Positions 46,442-56,254 are shown, numbered from the stretch's first letter. The stretch: DNA of 64,000 nt from GWE2-42-39 sp942493345 (GCA_942493345.1 OW818695.1:2170001-2234000); one strand, 5' to 3'. A program made the numbers and translations. The notes: generated by a model from the letters alone, not told the origin.

Positions 46442-47347
46442 ATGGCAAGCACAAAAAGTTGGATCAAGGCAGCGCGGCCGCGGACTTTGCCGCTGGCGCT
46501 TTCCGGCATTATCACCGGAAGTGGGCTGGCATATTTTTATAGCGAATTCGACTGGCTGGTATGTTTGCTGGCAATTATTACAGCAACCCTGCTTCAGGTT
46601 TTTTCCAATTTTGCCAACGATTACGGAGATTTCCAGCGGGGCACCGACAATCAGCAACGGGTGGGTCCCGTACGCACCATGCAGGGCGGAGAAATCAGCA
46701 AAAAGGAAATGCAAACCGGCATGTTTATTTTAATCGTGTTGAGCATGCTTTTTGGCCTTTGGCTGGTGTATGAAGGAACATGGGAAAAATCGAGGGCTGC
46801 ATTTTGGGGCTTCCTTGGATTTGGCGCTTTATCGCTTCTGGCTGCATATTTTTATACGGCCGGAAAAAAATCATACGGTTACGTTGGATTGGGCGACCTG
46901 TCGGTTTTCCTGTTTTTTGGGTTGCTGCCGGTGTTGGGGACTTTTTTCCTGAACGCGCAATATCTTTCTGCTGAAATTGTTCTGCCGGCTATCAGCATTG
47001 GTTTTTTCAGCACAGGGGTTCTGAACCTGAATAACATGCGGGACATTGAAAACGACCGGCAGTCGGGCAAAATCACTTTGGCTGTGCGCATGGGAAGCCG
47101 CAACGGAAAGATTTACCATGCCGCACTGATCGTTTTTGGGCTGATTGCTACTGTTATTTTTACTATAACACAACTGCGTTCTCCGTGGCAGTGGTTGTTT
47201 CTACTTTCCGCGCCGCTTCTCATTTTCGACCTGTTCCGGATTTTCCGGACATCGGAACCAAAAAAACTCGATCCGTTTCTCAAACGGCTTGCTCTGAGTG
47301 CCTTTGCTTTTGCCATTCTTTTTTGTCAGGGATTTTTTTTAAGCTAA
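46442..47347 (+). CDS. menA: 1,4-dihydroxy-2-naphthoate polyprenyltransferase
   Basis: This 301-residue UbiA-superfamily integral membrane enzyme has about eight to nine transmembrane segments. The first Asp-rich motif is N59-D-Y-G-D63, and the second is in N-M-R-D-I-E-N-D-R. It prenylates DHNA to demethylmenaquinone. It starts 6 bp after the ATPase stop and ends 2 bp before menC, so it is surely cotranscribed with menC. Confidence 0.96.
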   Translation: MASTKSWIKAARPRTLPLALSGIITGSGLAYFYSEFDWLVCLLAIITATLLQVFSNFANDYGDFQRGTDNQQRVGPVRTMQGGEISKKEMQTGMFILIVLSMLFGLWLVYEGTWEKSRAAFWGFLGFGALSLLAAYFYTAGKKSYGYVGLGDLSVFLFFGLLPVLGTFFLNAQYLSAEIVLPAISIGFFSTGVLNLNNMRDIENDRQSGKITLAVRMGSRNGKIYHAALIVFGLIATVIFTITQLRSPWQWLFLLSAPLLIFDLFRIFRTSEPKKLDPFLKRLALSAFAFAILFCQGFFLS

Positions 47348-47349
47348 AA

Positions 47350-48384
47350 ATGAAAGCCCGTTTCAAAAAATATACGCTTCAATTTTACCGTCCGGCGGGA
47401 ACATCGCGCGGAACCTACAATACACGCGATTCGTGGTTTATTTTTCTGGAAGAAAACGGGAAAACAGGCATTGGCGAATGTGCCCCCCTGCCCGGTCTCA
47501 GCCTCGAAAATCCGGCAGAAATGGATGGTAAACTGATGCAGGTTTGCGGGGATATCGAATTTTTCAGCAAAAATATTCAGGAATTAAAGGATTGGCCCTC
47601 CATTCAATTTGGATTAGAAACAGCTTTGTTTGATCTCAAAAACGGTGGCACCCGCATTCTTTTTCCTTCGGATTTTACGGAAGGAAAACGGGGAATCCCC
47701 ATTAACGGGCTGATTTGGATGAGCCAACTGGAATACATGCAACAGCAAATCCGCGAAAAACTGGAACAGGGTTTCCGCTGTATTAAAATGAAAATCGGCG
47801 CCATCGATTTTGAAACCGAACTGGAACTTCTGAAAAACATCCGAAAGGAGTTTTCAGAAAAAGAAATTACTCTTCGGGTCGATGCCAACTGCGCATTCAA
47901 GCCCGATGAGGCTTTGGAAAAGCTGAAGCGGTTGTCGGATTTGGACATTCATTCCATCGAACAACCCATTGCTGCCCGGCAGTGGAGCGAAATGGCGCGG
48001 CTTTGCGAACAATCGCCTGTGCCGGTTGCCCTCGATGAGGAATTGATCGGGATCACCAGCGAGTGGCAAAAAAAAGAAATGCTGGCACAGCTAAAACCCG
48101 CTTTTCTGGTGCTGAAACCCAGCCTGCACGGCGGTATTGCCGGGTGCGACGGATGGATCGCACTGGCTGAAAGCGCTGGTGTAAAATGGTGGATCACTTC
48201 GTACCTTGAATCGAATGTCGGGTTGAATGCCATTGCGCAATGGGCAGCAACAAAGCCAATTGAAATGGAACAAGGACTCGGAACCGGAAAACTTTTCAGC
48301 AACAATTTCGATTCGCCACTGACCATTGTAAACGACCGGCTTTGGCATTTCCCCTCCAAAAACTGGAAAATTAATCTGGATTGA
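47350..48384 (+). CDS. menC: o-succinylbenzoate synthase
   Basis: This 344-residue enolase-superfamily enzyme dehydrates SHCHC to o-succinylbenzoate. The start is ATG 47350; the frame extends back into menA but is not coding there. The catalytic K-x-K pair is K146/K148 (C-I-K-M-K-I-G), with metal ligands D178 (R-V-D-A-N), E204 (S-I-E-Q-P) and D229 (A-L-D-E-E). It lies 2 bp after menA and 4 bp before menE. Confidence 0.96.
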   Translation: MKARFKKYTLQFYRPAGTSRGTYNTRDSWFIFLEENGKTGIGECAPLPGLSLENPAEMDGKLMQVCGDIEFFSKNIQELKDWPSIQFGLETALFDLKNGGTRILFPSDFTEGKRGIPINGLIWMSQLEYMQQQIREKLEQGFRCIKMKIGAIDFETELELLKNIRKEFSEKEITLRVDANCAFKPDEALEKLKRLSDLDIHSIEQPIAARQWSEMARLCEQSPVPVALDEELIGITSEWQKKEMLAQLKPAFLVLKPSLHGGIAGCDGWIALAESAGVKWWITSYLESNVGLNAIAQWAATKPIEMEQGLGTGKLFSNNFDSPLTIVNDRLWHFPSKNWKINLD

Positions 48385-48388
48385 AACG

Positions 48389-49441
48389 ATGAACCAACCT
48401 TGTCATATTTCCATTTTAAATGAAGTTTTTACCCACGATGAAATAGTTCGGGTGGCCGAAAAAAAACTTCAGAAAACACTGAGCGATTGGGAACATGAAT
48501 TTTATTTATTTGTGCAGGAATGGCTCAACGGGAATGATTTTGTGGAAGTAAAAACATCGGGCAGCACCGGGCAACCCAAAACGATCCGGCTCCCGAAACA
48601 GGTGATGCAAAAAAGCGCGGAACGCACCATTCAGTACTTCAATTTAAAAGAAAACGACCGTTTGTTTCTGAGTTTATCGTGCCGGTATATTGCTGGGAAA
48701 ATGATGGTGGTTCGGGCCCTGACCGGTAAAATGGACCTGTCGGTGGTTGATCCGGCTACCGATTTCAGCTTTCTCAACCAGGAAAAATTCGATTTTGGGG
48801 CGATGGTTCCTTTGCAGGTTGTAAACATTTTGGAAACAGAAACAGGTAAAAAACGGATTGAAAATATTCGTCATTTGCTGGTTGGAGGCTCGGCAGTTCC
48901 GGCACCGCTCGAAACCAGAATCGGCAGATTGGAAAATGATGTTGTTTCCACCTACGGGATGACTGAAACGGCCAGCCACATTGCTGTGCGGAAACTATCG
49001 GGCAACCACCGTTCCGAAAATTATCGCTGTTTGCAGGGAATTTCAATTCGGAAGAATGAAAACGACTGCCTCGAAATTCTTGCTGAAGGGCAGGATAGTT
49101 GGTTGACAACTACCGATTTGGTTGAGATTATTTCGCCTTCCGAATTCAAAATTCTCGGACGTGCCGACCATGTGATTATTTCCGGGGGGCTGAAATACTA
49201 TCCGGAGCAGATTGAAAAAAAACTGGAAGACTATATTTCACAACCGTTCATCATTTCATCGGAACCCGACGAAAAACTGGGGCAAAAGCTGGTGTTGGTT
49301 ATCGAAGGAAAAACCTCTCATGAATTGGTAAATGCACTTCAGAAAATAGAAAAACAGCTACCGGCCTACGAACGCCCCCGAAAAATAATTTTTACCGATC
49401 GGTTGCCTCGCAATGAGAATGGAAAGATTGTGAGAAAATAA
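48389..49441 (+). CDS. menE: o-succinylbenzoate-CoA ligase
   Basis: This 350-residue acyl-adenylate-forming ligase activates o-succinylbenzoate to its CoA thioester. Family motifs are T-S-G-S-T-G-Q-P-K (about 52-60, the phosphate-binding loop), S-T-Y-G-M-T-E-T-A-S (about 188-197), T-T-D-L-V-E-I (about 238-244) and the C-terminal L-P-R-N-E-N-G-K-I. It is shorter than proteobacterial MenE, as usual for Bacteroidota. It is the last men gene of the cluster. Confidence 0.95.
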   Translation: MNQPCHISILNEVFTHDEIVRVAEKKLQKTLSDWEHEFYLFVQEWLNGNDFVEVKTSGSTGQPKTIRLPKQVMQKSAERTIQYFNLKENDRLFLSLSCRYIAGKMMVVRALTGKMDLSVVDPATDFSFLNQEKFDFGAMVPLQVVNILETETGKKRIENIRHLLVGGSAVPAPLETRIGRLENDVVSTYGMTETASHIAVRKLSGNHRSENYRCLQGISIRKNENDCLEILAEGQDSWLTTTDLVEIISPSEFKILGRADHVIISGGLKYYPEQIEKKLEDYISQPFIISSEPDEKLGQKLVLVIEGKTSHELVNALQKIEKQLPAYERPRKIIFTDRLPRNENGKIVRK

Positions 49442-49453
49442 AAAGATAAAGTC

Positions 49454-50502
49454 ATGCAGGATTTCTTAGCAAAAATGCAATGTCGCCAGCCTGATTTTGA
49501 TAACCTGCTTAAAGTTTTGCGAAATGAAACTCCTTCGCGGCCAACGCTTTTCGAGTTTTTCATGAACCAGAACTTGTATGAATTGCTTGCCGACGAAGAA
49601 GCAAAAAACAGCAACGATGAATTGCGAAAGTTCCGGGTTATCATCAGCGCTTTCAGGAATGTGGGATATGATTATGCCACCATTCCGGCTTCGTACAGCA
49701 ATATTTTGAAGTTCGAACGAGCTGATTCAAGTCAGAAAAACAGTCGCTCGCTAAACGAAGGCTTTGTAATCACCGATGCTGAAAGTTTTGAGAAATACCC
49801 GTGGCCCGATGCCGAAAGCGGCAATTACAATATTTTTGAAATCCTTGCCCCGATAGTTCCTGAAGGGATGAAACTCGTTCCAAGCGGTCCGGGCGGCGTG
49901 CTCGAAAATGCCATCGACCTGGTGGGTTACGAGAACCTTTGTTTTATAAGCATGATGGATGAAACACTTTGCCGTTCGATTTTCGATGCCATTGGTTCGC
50001 GCCTGCTGATTTACTATGAACAAATTGCCCGTTATCCTTCTGTTGGTGCAATGATTTACAACGACGATTGGGGGTTCAAAACGCAGACCATGTTTTCGCC
50101 GAAAATGCTCCGAACGTATGTTTTCCCGTGGTGCAAAAAAATCGCTGAGACGGTTCATCTTCAAGGAAAACCTGTAATTCTTTACTCCTGCGGCAATTTG
50201 TCGGAAGTGATGGACGATGTGATTGATGAAATGAAAATTGACGGTAAACATTCGTTTGAAGATGTTATCATTCCGGTTGAAGAAGCCTATGAAAAGTGGG
50301 GCACCGAATTGCCATCATGGGCGGTATCGACATTAATTTTTTAGCCACTGCAACGCCGGATACCATTCGTACCCGGGCATCTTTGCTGATCGATAGAAGT
50401 TTGCTGCAAGGTGGTTTTGCTCTTGGTTCAGGAAATTCGATCCCCGATTACATTCCGATTGAAAATTATATCGCCATGGCAGGTGCGATCTGCAATGAAT
50501 AA
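49454..50502 (+). pseudogene. Uroporphyrinogen decarboxylase-family protein, frameshifted
   Basis: The first frame (49454-50344) encodes 296 residues of a URO-D/MtaA-like TIM-barrel protein. It is well conserved up to V-E-E-A-Y-E-K-W-G and then reads into unrelated sequence. The +1-shifted frame from about 50302 to 50502 continues the family sequence (H-R-I-A-I-M-G-G-I-D-I-N-F-L and S-G-N-S-I-P-D-Y-I-P). One base is missing in the G run at 50298-50301. Members of this branch often act as corrinoid-dependent methyltransferases rather than haem enzymes. It is either a recent pseudogene or a one-base assembly error; the rest of the frame is intact. Confidence 0.88.
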
Positions 50503-50597
50503 TTTTAAAGATGGAGATATAAACTATTGAAATAGATGGTTTTAATAGGAAAATGAACAATGTTATCTAAAACATTTTCACTTATTTTTAATTATTT

Positions 50598-50628
50598 TTT
50601 GAGATTCTGGTAAAACTTTATACATTTG
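50598..50628 (+). promoter_or_regulatory. Promoter of tRNA-fMet, Bacteroidetes type
   Basis: TTTG (50598-50601), 19 bases, TACATTTG (50621-50628): a perfect match to TTTG-N19-TAnnTTTG. It lies about 50 bp upstream of the mature tRNA 5' end. Confidence 0.8.
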
Positions 50629-50677
50629 CAGCCGCTAAAGCGTTCTGAAAAAGACTTCAAAAATATTAAAAATATAT

Positions 50678-50750
<73 letters not shown>

Positions 50751-51015
50751 CAAAAAACCCGAATTGCCTGATTTTATAGGTAGTTCGGGTTTATTTTTGA
50801 AATGGAATACGCCACAAATCAAATTATTCTATCGTTACGCACAGAAATCAATTAGCATCAAATGAAAAAGGACTTCTTTTCTCATAATTTTTTTATTTGA
50901 TCCGAGTCGGTTCTCTTTTTTCATTTTGTGCCGTTTGTTAAAAAGTGATAATAATGTGTTTCCAACGATGCTTTTAGCTAATTCTTTCTAATTTTGTTAG
51001 CTTCAAAAACAACCA

Positions 51016-51879
51016 ATGGAAAAGAAAAAAGAAAAAAGAAAAATATTTCAGAGACTCAAAAACCACTATCGGTTAATTATTTACAACGATTCGACTTATC
51101 AGACAGTATGGAGTCTGAAACTTTCACAGCTTCGCGTATTGACTGTTGGAGGGATGCTTTCTTTTTTCTTGGTGATGATCACAACAGTGATTATTGCATA
51201 CACGCCTTTACGCGAATATATTCCCGGCTACCCCAGCCAGGAAGAACGGAATATGATTATTAACAGCGCAATTCTGCTCGACTCGCTTGAAAACCAGCTG
51301 GCAATACGGGATCATTATTTCCAGAAAATAAAAGCGGTTATCAAAGGTGAAATTCCGAACACCGAAACCGACCGGATGGATTCCACCGTGGTCGCTTCGA
51401 AGGTGAAATTTAATTCGTATAACCACGATTCGGTGTTCCGGCAAAAACTGATGGAAGAACAGTTGAACTTATCGCTTCAGCAAAAAGAAAAATCGGGGCG
51501 CAATATTTCACAAATCCATTTCTTTCCTCCGATAAAAGGGATTGTCAATCAGGATTTTGATGCCTCGCAAGGACATTATGCCGTTGATATTATCGCCCAA
51601 CCTAGCGCACGGGTTTCTTCTGTATTGGATGGAACGGTAATTTTTGCTGATTATACCGTCAACACCGGGTATGTGATCTATGTTCAGCACGAAAAAAACA
51701 TTATTTCAATATATAAACACAATTCCGAATTGCTGAAGACAACCGGCGACAGGGTGAAAGCTGGTGAAGCTATTGCCATTATGGGCAACAGCGGTGAACT
51801 ATCGACCGGGCCTCACCTGCATTTCGAACTTTGGTACAACGGGGTAGCGGTAGATCCCGAACAGTATATTGAATTTTAA
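51016..51879 (+). CDS. M23-family peptidase, membrane-anchored
   Basis: This 287-residue protein has a basic cytoplasmic N-terminus (1-40), one transmembrane helix (about 42-62), a spacer with coiled-coil character (about 75-165) and a LytM/M23 domain. Zinc ligands H187 and D191 (G-H-Y-A-V-D) and H267/H269 (G-P-H-L-H-F) are intact, so it is likely an active peptidoglycan endopeptidase facing the periplasm. It lies 9 bp upstream of dxr and is probably cotranscribed with dxr and rseP. Confidence 0.92.
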   Translation: MEKKKEKRKIFQRLKNHYRLIIYNDSTYQTVWSLKLSQLRVLTVGGMLSFFLVMITTVIIAYTPLREYIPGYPSQEERNMIINSAILLDSLENQLAIRDHYFQKIKAVIKGEIPNTETDRMDSTVVASKVKFNSYNHDSVFRQKLMEEQLNLSLQQKEKSGRNISQIHFFPPIKGIVNQDFDASQGHYAVDIIAQPSARVSSVLDGTVIFADYTVNTGYVIYVQHEKNIISIYKHNSELLKTTGDRVKAGEAIAIMGNSGELSTGPHLHFELWYNGVAVDPEQYIEF

Positions 51880-51888
51880 GTACCCGGC

Positions 51889-53064
51889 ATGAAGAAACGA
51901 ATAGCAATCCTCGGATCGACAGGGTCAATTGGCACCCAGGCGCTGGAAGTGGTTGATCAGTATCCCGATCGTTTTGAGGTGGAAGTGCTTACAGCCAATA
52001 ACAGTATCGAACTGTTAATTCAGCAGGCAAAAAAATACCAGCCCAACGTAGTGGTGGTTGCCAATGAAAATCATTATAAAGTTTTACAGGAAGCCCTAAA
52101 AAATGAACCGATAAAAGTGTATGCGGGTTCAAGTGCCATTGCCAATGTGGTACAGATGGACACCGTTGATATTGTGCTTACAGCGATGGTCGGCTATTCG
52201 GGGTTGATTCCTACTTTTAATGCAGCAAAAGCCGGGAAACAAATTGCGCTGGCCAACAAGGAGACAATGGTGGTGGCCGGGGAAATTATCAATCGGGTTG
52301 CCATCGAAAACAATGCAAGCATTTTGCCGGTCGATTCGGAACATTCGGCAATATTCCAATGCCTGAGCGGCGAGTACAACAACGAAATTGAGAAAATCTA
52401 CCTCACGGCATCGGGTGGCCCGTTTCGTGGTTATTCGATGGAACAGCTTCAGAAAGTGACCAAGAACGATGCCCTGAAACACCCGAACTGGAACATGGGC
52501 GCTAAAGTCACCATCGATTCGGCCAGCATGATGAACAAAGGGTTCGAAATTATCGAAGCCAAATGGTTGTTTGGGCTGAAGCCAGAACAGATTGATGTGA
52601 TTATTCACCCGCAAAGCATTGTTCATTCGCTGGTTCAGTTCCGCGATGGCTCGATAAAAGCGCAGATGGGGCTTCCCGATATGAAGCTTCCCATTTTGTA
52701 TGCCCTGAGTTACCCGCAGCGTTTGACCAGTAACTTCGAACGGTTTAATTTTCTCAATTATCCGAAGCTCACATTCGAGCAGCCCGACCCAAAAAATTTC
52801 CGCAACCTTGCGCTTGCCTACGAAGCGCTTCGCCGGGGTGGCAATATGCCTTGTATATTGAATGCAGCCAACGAAGTGGTGGTTCAGTCTTTTCTGAAAG
52901 ATCAGTTGCGCTTTATTGAAATGCCCGAAATCATAGAGGAAAGTATGCAAAAAACGAAGCATATCGAAAATCCCGATTTGAATGACTATATTCAAACCGA
53001 CAAAGAGGTGCGTTTGTTAACTCATTCGATTATCAAAGAAAAATTAAAAATTAAGATAGCATAG
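51889..53064 (+). CDS. dxr: 1-deoxy-D-xylulose 5-phosphate reductoisomerase
   Basis: This 391-residue enzyme of the MEP isoprenoid pathway converts DXP to MEP with NADPH. Visible motifs are the nucleotide-binding G-S-T-G-S-I-G-T-Q (about 9-17), A-N-K-E-T-M-V-V-A-G, the metal-site V-D-S-E-H-S-A, S-G-G-P-F-R-G and M-N-K-G-F-E-I-I-E-A. The pathway supplies prenyl chains, including the menaquinone tail added by MenA. It is 11 bp upstream of rseP. Confidence 0.97.
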   Translation: MKKRIAILGSTGSIGTQALEVVDQYPDRFEVEVLTANNSIELLIQQAKKYQPNVVVVANENHYKVLQEALKNEPIKVYAGSSAIANVVQMDTVDIVLTAMVGYSGLIPTFNAAKAGKQIALANKETMVVAGEIINRVAIENNASILPVDSEHSAIFQCLSGEYNNEIEKIYLTASGGPFRGYSMEQLQKVTKNDALKHPNWNMGAKVTIDSASMMNKGFEIIEAKWLFGLKPEQIDVIIHPQSIVHSLVQFRDGSIKAQMGLPDMKLPILYALSYPQRLTSNFERFNFLNYPKLTFEQPDPKNFRNLALAYEALRRGGNMPCILNAANEVVVQSFLKDQLRFIEMPEIIEESMQKTKHIENPDLNDYIQTDKEVRLLTHSIIKEKLKIKIA

Positions 53065-53075
53065 GAGAAAAATAA

Positions 53076-54410
53076 ATGGAGTCAGTACTAATAAAAGCGG
53101 CGCAATTGGTTTTAAGTTTATCCCTGCTCGTTATTCTGCACGAGTTTGGGCATTTCATGTTTGCGCGCCTGTTTAAAACCCGGGTTGAAAAGTTTTATTT
53201 GTTTTTCGACCCTTGGTTTTCGCTTTTTAAAACTAAAAAAGGAGAAACAGAATACGGAATCGGGTGGCTTCCCTTAGGCGGCTATGTGAAAATATCAGGA
53301 ATGATCGACGAGTCGATGGACAAAGAAGCCATGAAATTGCCACCACAGGATTATGAATTTCGTTCGAAGAAAACATGGCAACGCCTGTTGATCATGATCG
53401 GTGGGGTGACTATGAATTTTATTTTTGCCCTGATTATTTATAGCGGCGTATTGTACGTTTGGGGCGAAAGCTACTTGCCTACCGAAAATGCCAAGTACGG
53501 TATTGTGGTTGATGAAGTTGGCGAACAAATCGGGTTGCAATCAGGCGATAAAATTATTTCGGTTGATCATCAAAAGGTAGAAGATTTTTATAAAGTAATT
53601 CCGACCGTATTGCTCGAAATTGCAAAAACCATCCAGGTGGAACGCAACGGACAACCGATTGATGTTGAAATCTCAGATGCTGATATTGCCCTGCTTGTAA
53701 AGGCAAAAAGAGAGATGGAACCTCGTTACTTATTCGAATATAAAGTTGCTAAATTTGGTAAGGAATCAGTTGCAGAGAAAGCAGGAATGAAGAAAGGAGA
53801 CCAGATTCTCATGGTCGATTCGCTGGAGTTTACTTATTACGACCAGTTTCAAAAATATCTGAAAGATCATAAAGGAGAAAGTATCCTGGTTCAGATACAG
53901 CGAGACGGGAAAAACTTGAATATTCCGGTTCAAATGGATGAAACCGGTTTTCTGGGAGTTTATGCAGAAGCGCCGGTACTCAGTAATTTTGAATTAAAGA
54001 CAATCAGCTACGGATTTTTTGAATCGATACCAGCCGGCATTAAAAAAGGAGCCACTACTGTTCATGATTATTTAAAACAATTTAAACTCATTTTTTCTCC
54101 GAAAACCAAAGCTTACGAATCGTTAGGTGGCTTTATTGCCATTGGTAACATCTTTCCTGGAGCATGGAGCTGGTACGCATTCTGGACCATGACAGCTCTT
54201 TTATCGATCATCCTGGCAGTAATGAACCTTTTGCCTATTCCTGCCCTGGACGGCGGTCATGTAATGTTCCTTTTGTTTGAAATGGTAACAGGCCGAAAAC
54301 CCAACGAGAAATTTCTGGAATATGCACAAATCGCTGGGATGATTCTTTTACTGGCTCTGGTACTCTATGCAAATGGAAATGATATATTTAAACTTGTTGT
54401 AGGCAAATAG
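53076..54410 (+). CDS. rseP: Site-2 intramembrane protease RseP
   Basis: This 444-residue membrane metalloprotease has the zinc motif H22-E-F-G-H26 in its first transmembrane helix, a PDZ region (about 150-300, with two G-L-x-x-G-D-K/G-M-K-K-G-D repeats) and the second active-site motif N-L-L-P-I-P-A-L-D-G-G-H near residue 390. It cleaves anti-sigma or other transmembrane segments. Whether it processes the FecR proteins of the PULs is a possibility, not shown here. The dxr-rseP pairing is widely conserved. Confidence 0.95.
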   Translation: MESVLIKAAQLVLSLSLLVILHEFGHFMFARLFKTRVEKFYLFFDPWFSLFKTKKGETEYGIGWLPLGGYVKISGMIDESMDKEAMKLPPQDYEFRSKKTWQRLLIMIGGVTMNFIFALIIYSGVLYVWGESYLPTENAKYGIVVDEVGEQIGLQSGDKIISVDHQKVEDFYKVIPTVLLEIAKTIQVERNGQPIDVEISDADIALLVKAKREMEPRYLFEYKVAKFGKESVAEKAGMKKGDQILMVDSLEFTYYDQFQKYLKDHKGESILVQIQRDGKNLNIPVQMDETGFLGVYAEAPVLSNFELKTISYGFFESIPAGIKKGATTVHDYLKQFKLIFSPKTKAYESLGGFIAIGNIFPGAWSWYAFWTMTALLSIILAVMNLLPIPALDGGHVMFLLFEMVTGRKPNEKFLEYAQIAGMILLLALVLYANGNDIFKLVVGK

Positions 54411-54460
54411 AAAGTCCAAAAAAATATTACTTTTGCAGAAACCTTTTAACACATTGAGCT

Positions 54461-54670
54461 ATGAACTTATTTATTATCGCGGGTATAGTTGGCCCATGGC
54501 AAGTAGTACTTATTATCGCTATTGCACTGCTGCTTTTTGGTGGCAAGAAAATTCCCGAATTGATGAAAGGCGTGGGGCAAGGAATGAAAGAATTTAAAAA
54601 ATCACTCTCCTCAGACGATGAAGAAGACAAGAAAAAAGAAGAAAAAGAGAAAGAAAAAATTGAAAAGTAA
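54461..54670 (+). CDS. tatA: Twin-arginine translocase subunit TatA
   Basis: This 69-residue protein has one N-terminal transmembrane helix (about 3-22), the hinge F-G-G-K-K-I-P-E-L, an amphipathic helix (K-G-V-G-Q-G-M-K-E-F-K-K-S) and a highly charged Glu/Lys tail. TatA oligomers form the translocation path with TatC. It follows rseP by 50 bp; a possible -7 box TACTTTTG at 54428-54435 suggests its own promoter. A strong terminator follows. Confidence 0.95.
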   Translation: MNLFIIAGIVGPWQVVLIIAIALLLFGGKKIPELMKGVGQGMKEFKKSLSSDDEEDKKKEEKEKEKIEK

Positions 54671-54682
54671 ATAAACTGTAAA

Positions 54683-54716
54683 AAAATATCCCATCTGAAA
54701 AGTGGGATATTTTTTT
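54683..54716 (+). terminator. Terminator of tatA
   Basis: An AATATCCCA/TGGGATATT stem with a loop of about 9 bases leads into a seven-T run, 13 bp after the tatA stop. The stem's A/T flanks make it partly bidirectional for the convergent ammonium channel gene. Confidence 0.88.
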
Positions 54717-54786
54717 GTCTTTTCATTCTCAAAAGAAAAAGTACGACAAAATTATTTTATTCGTATCGCAAAATTCAGGTTTGTCT

Positions 54787-55950
54787 CTACTCTGCAGCTT
54801 CTGTCTCAAATTCAGCTTCGTCATCGTAAATCAGTTCTGTTTTTCCAAACAGGGAAACGATTTTGCCTGAAAGTAATCCTGCAACAACGGCGATGATCAG
54901 CGTTACCGCAATTCCTTTCAATTGTGCACTTACATCAATGCCATCGACCACGACGATAGCTGCCAGACCCCCGAATATTCCGGGAATTCCATGTAGGTTT
55001 GAAACGCCGCAAGCATCTACAATTTTGTGAAATTTTTGTTGTTTTTCCTGAAGAATAGCAAATCCAACGGTTGAAATTGTTCCGGCAATAATTCCTATAA
55101 CCATTGCTTCAAAGTGATTGGCAAAATCGCATGACGACCCAATTGCAACACCACCTGCAAGCGCTGCATTGGCGATATCGGCCGGGCTTATTTTTCCCCT
55201 TATTTTTACCGACACAAAATAGGTGGCAAGCGTTGACCCGCAAAGTGCAAGAAACACATTTACCACGGTTGCAGGAATGGCTTCCGCTGGTACCAGTGCA
55301 GCACAGAAACTTGGCCAAAACACCCACAAAACCATGCTCCCCAGTAACGAAAACCGGTCGCTTGTTGAGTCGGCCAGAATGGGAGTTTCCCTGTGTTCTT
55401 TTGTCGTCAGGAATATAGCAGCAGAAATACCGAAAATTGCACCAAATGCATGGATTACAATAGAGCCTCCGGTATCGGCAACTTTTCCTATGAAATGAAA
55501 ATGATCGTCAACAATAATCAATTCATTAAGCATATAAAAAGGTATAAAAAGCAATCCAAGTATCAGGTATTGATACATTTTTATCCGTCCCAGAATAGCG
55601 CCGGCTGCAATAAGCAGGCTGGCTGCACCAAATTCAGCCAGGATGAACTGTTCAATCTCTCCCTTTTCTTCAAAAATTCCAAGGCTTTTAATTGCTATGT
55701 ATGCGGGTAACGAAATACTAACTAAAAGGAAGGTTGCCGTTAAGGCAGAACGTCCGTACTTTTTTACAAATACCATTAAAAAGCCAAAACCAATCAGCAA
55801 CATGGCCATAATGTGGATCGCACGACCGTACTGTTCAACTTCTAATATTGAAGAAATTTCAGTTTGTTCAACCCCCTGGGCACATACATTAATTACAGAA
55901 CCAAGAATAAGGATAAATAATGTGGTAATTTTTGAAGCGTATTTTCTCAT
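54787..55950 (-). CDS. Ammonium/ammonia channel, Rh-like
   Basis: This 387-residue membrane protein has about eleven transmembrane segments and a likely signal peptide (about 1-25). The twin pore histidines are H167 (G-G-S-I-V-I-H-A-F-G-A) and H320 (D-A-C-G-V-S-N-L-H-G-I-P-G). The wording of both motifs is that of Rhesus (Rh) glycoproteins rather than typical bacterial AmtB. It conducts ammonia, perhaps also CO2, across the inner membrane. No GlnK/PII gene is adjacent, in contrast to the usual amtB-glnK pairing. Confidence 0.88.
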   Translation of the reverse strand: MRKYASKITTLFILILGSVINVCAQGVEQTEISSILEVEQYGRAIHIMAMLLIGFGFLMVFVKKYGRSALTATFLLVSISLPAYIAIKSLGIFEEKGEIEQFILAEFGAASLLIAAGAILGRIKMYQYLILGLLFIPFYMLNELIIVDDHFHFIGKVADTGGSIVIHAFGAIFGISAAIFLTTKEHRETPILADSTSDRFSLLGSMVLWVFWPSFCAALVPAEAIPATVVNVFLALCGSTLATYFVSVKIRGKISPADIANAALAGGVAIGSSCDFANHFEAMVIGIIAGTISTVGFAILQEKQQKFHKIVDACGVSNLHGIPGIFGGLAAIVVVDGIDVSAQLKGIAVTLIIAVVAGLLSGKIVSLFGKTELIYDDEAEFETEAAE

Positions 55951-56254
55951 GTGTTTATAAGTTTGTTAAAAGGCCCCAAAAATAATATAATGTTCTTATT
56001 AAATGCATTATTTGCAACAAATGCGTAAATCACTTAATTTCTATAAGCATTTTGATAGATGATCACCACATACATGAAAATACTTATAGAAATGCACGAA
56101 TTGATTTGATTTTATAGTTTTATACTTAGATTCGGGCTTCATAGAGCAAAAATAAACTGATAATCAGCGCTTAATGTAGAGTATTGCCCGTTTTACATCA
56201 ATAAAAAAGGGACTGGAAAACCAGCCCCCCTCGGGAAATTCGAATAGTGAAAAT
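55951..56254. other. Intergenic region upstream of the Rh-like channel
   Basis: About 300 bp of AT-rich sequence carrying the upstream region of the channel gene and the terminator of the next gene. No coding sequence or clear promoter was identified. Confidence 0.5.
56203..56228 (-). terminator. Terminator of the hypothetical gene at 56255
   Basis: On the minus strand GGGGCTGG/CCAGTCCC (one G-T pair) with a TTTT loop is followed by six Ts, 27 bp after the stop. Confidence 0.85.

Noticed and set aside
52129..52995. 288-codon open frame on the minus strand
   Set aside because: Antisense to dxr, which is complete and well conserved.
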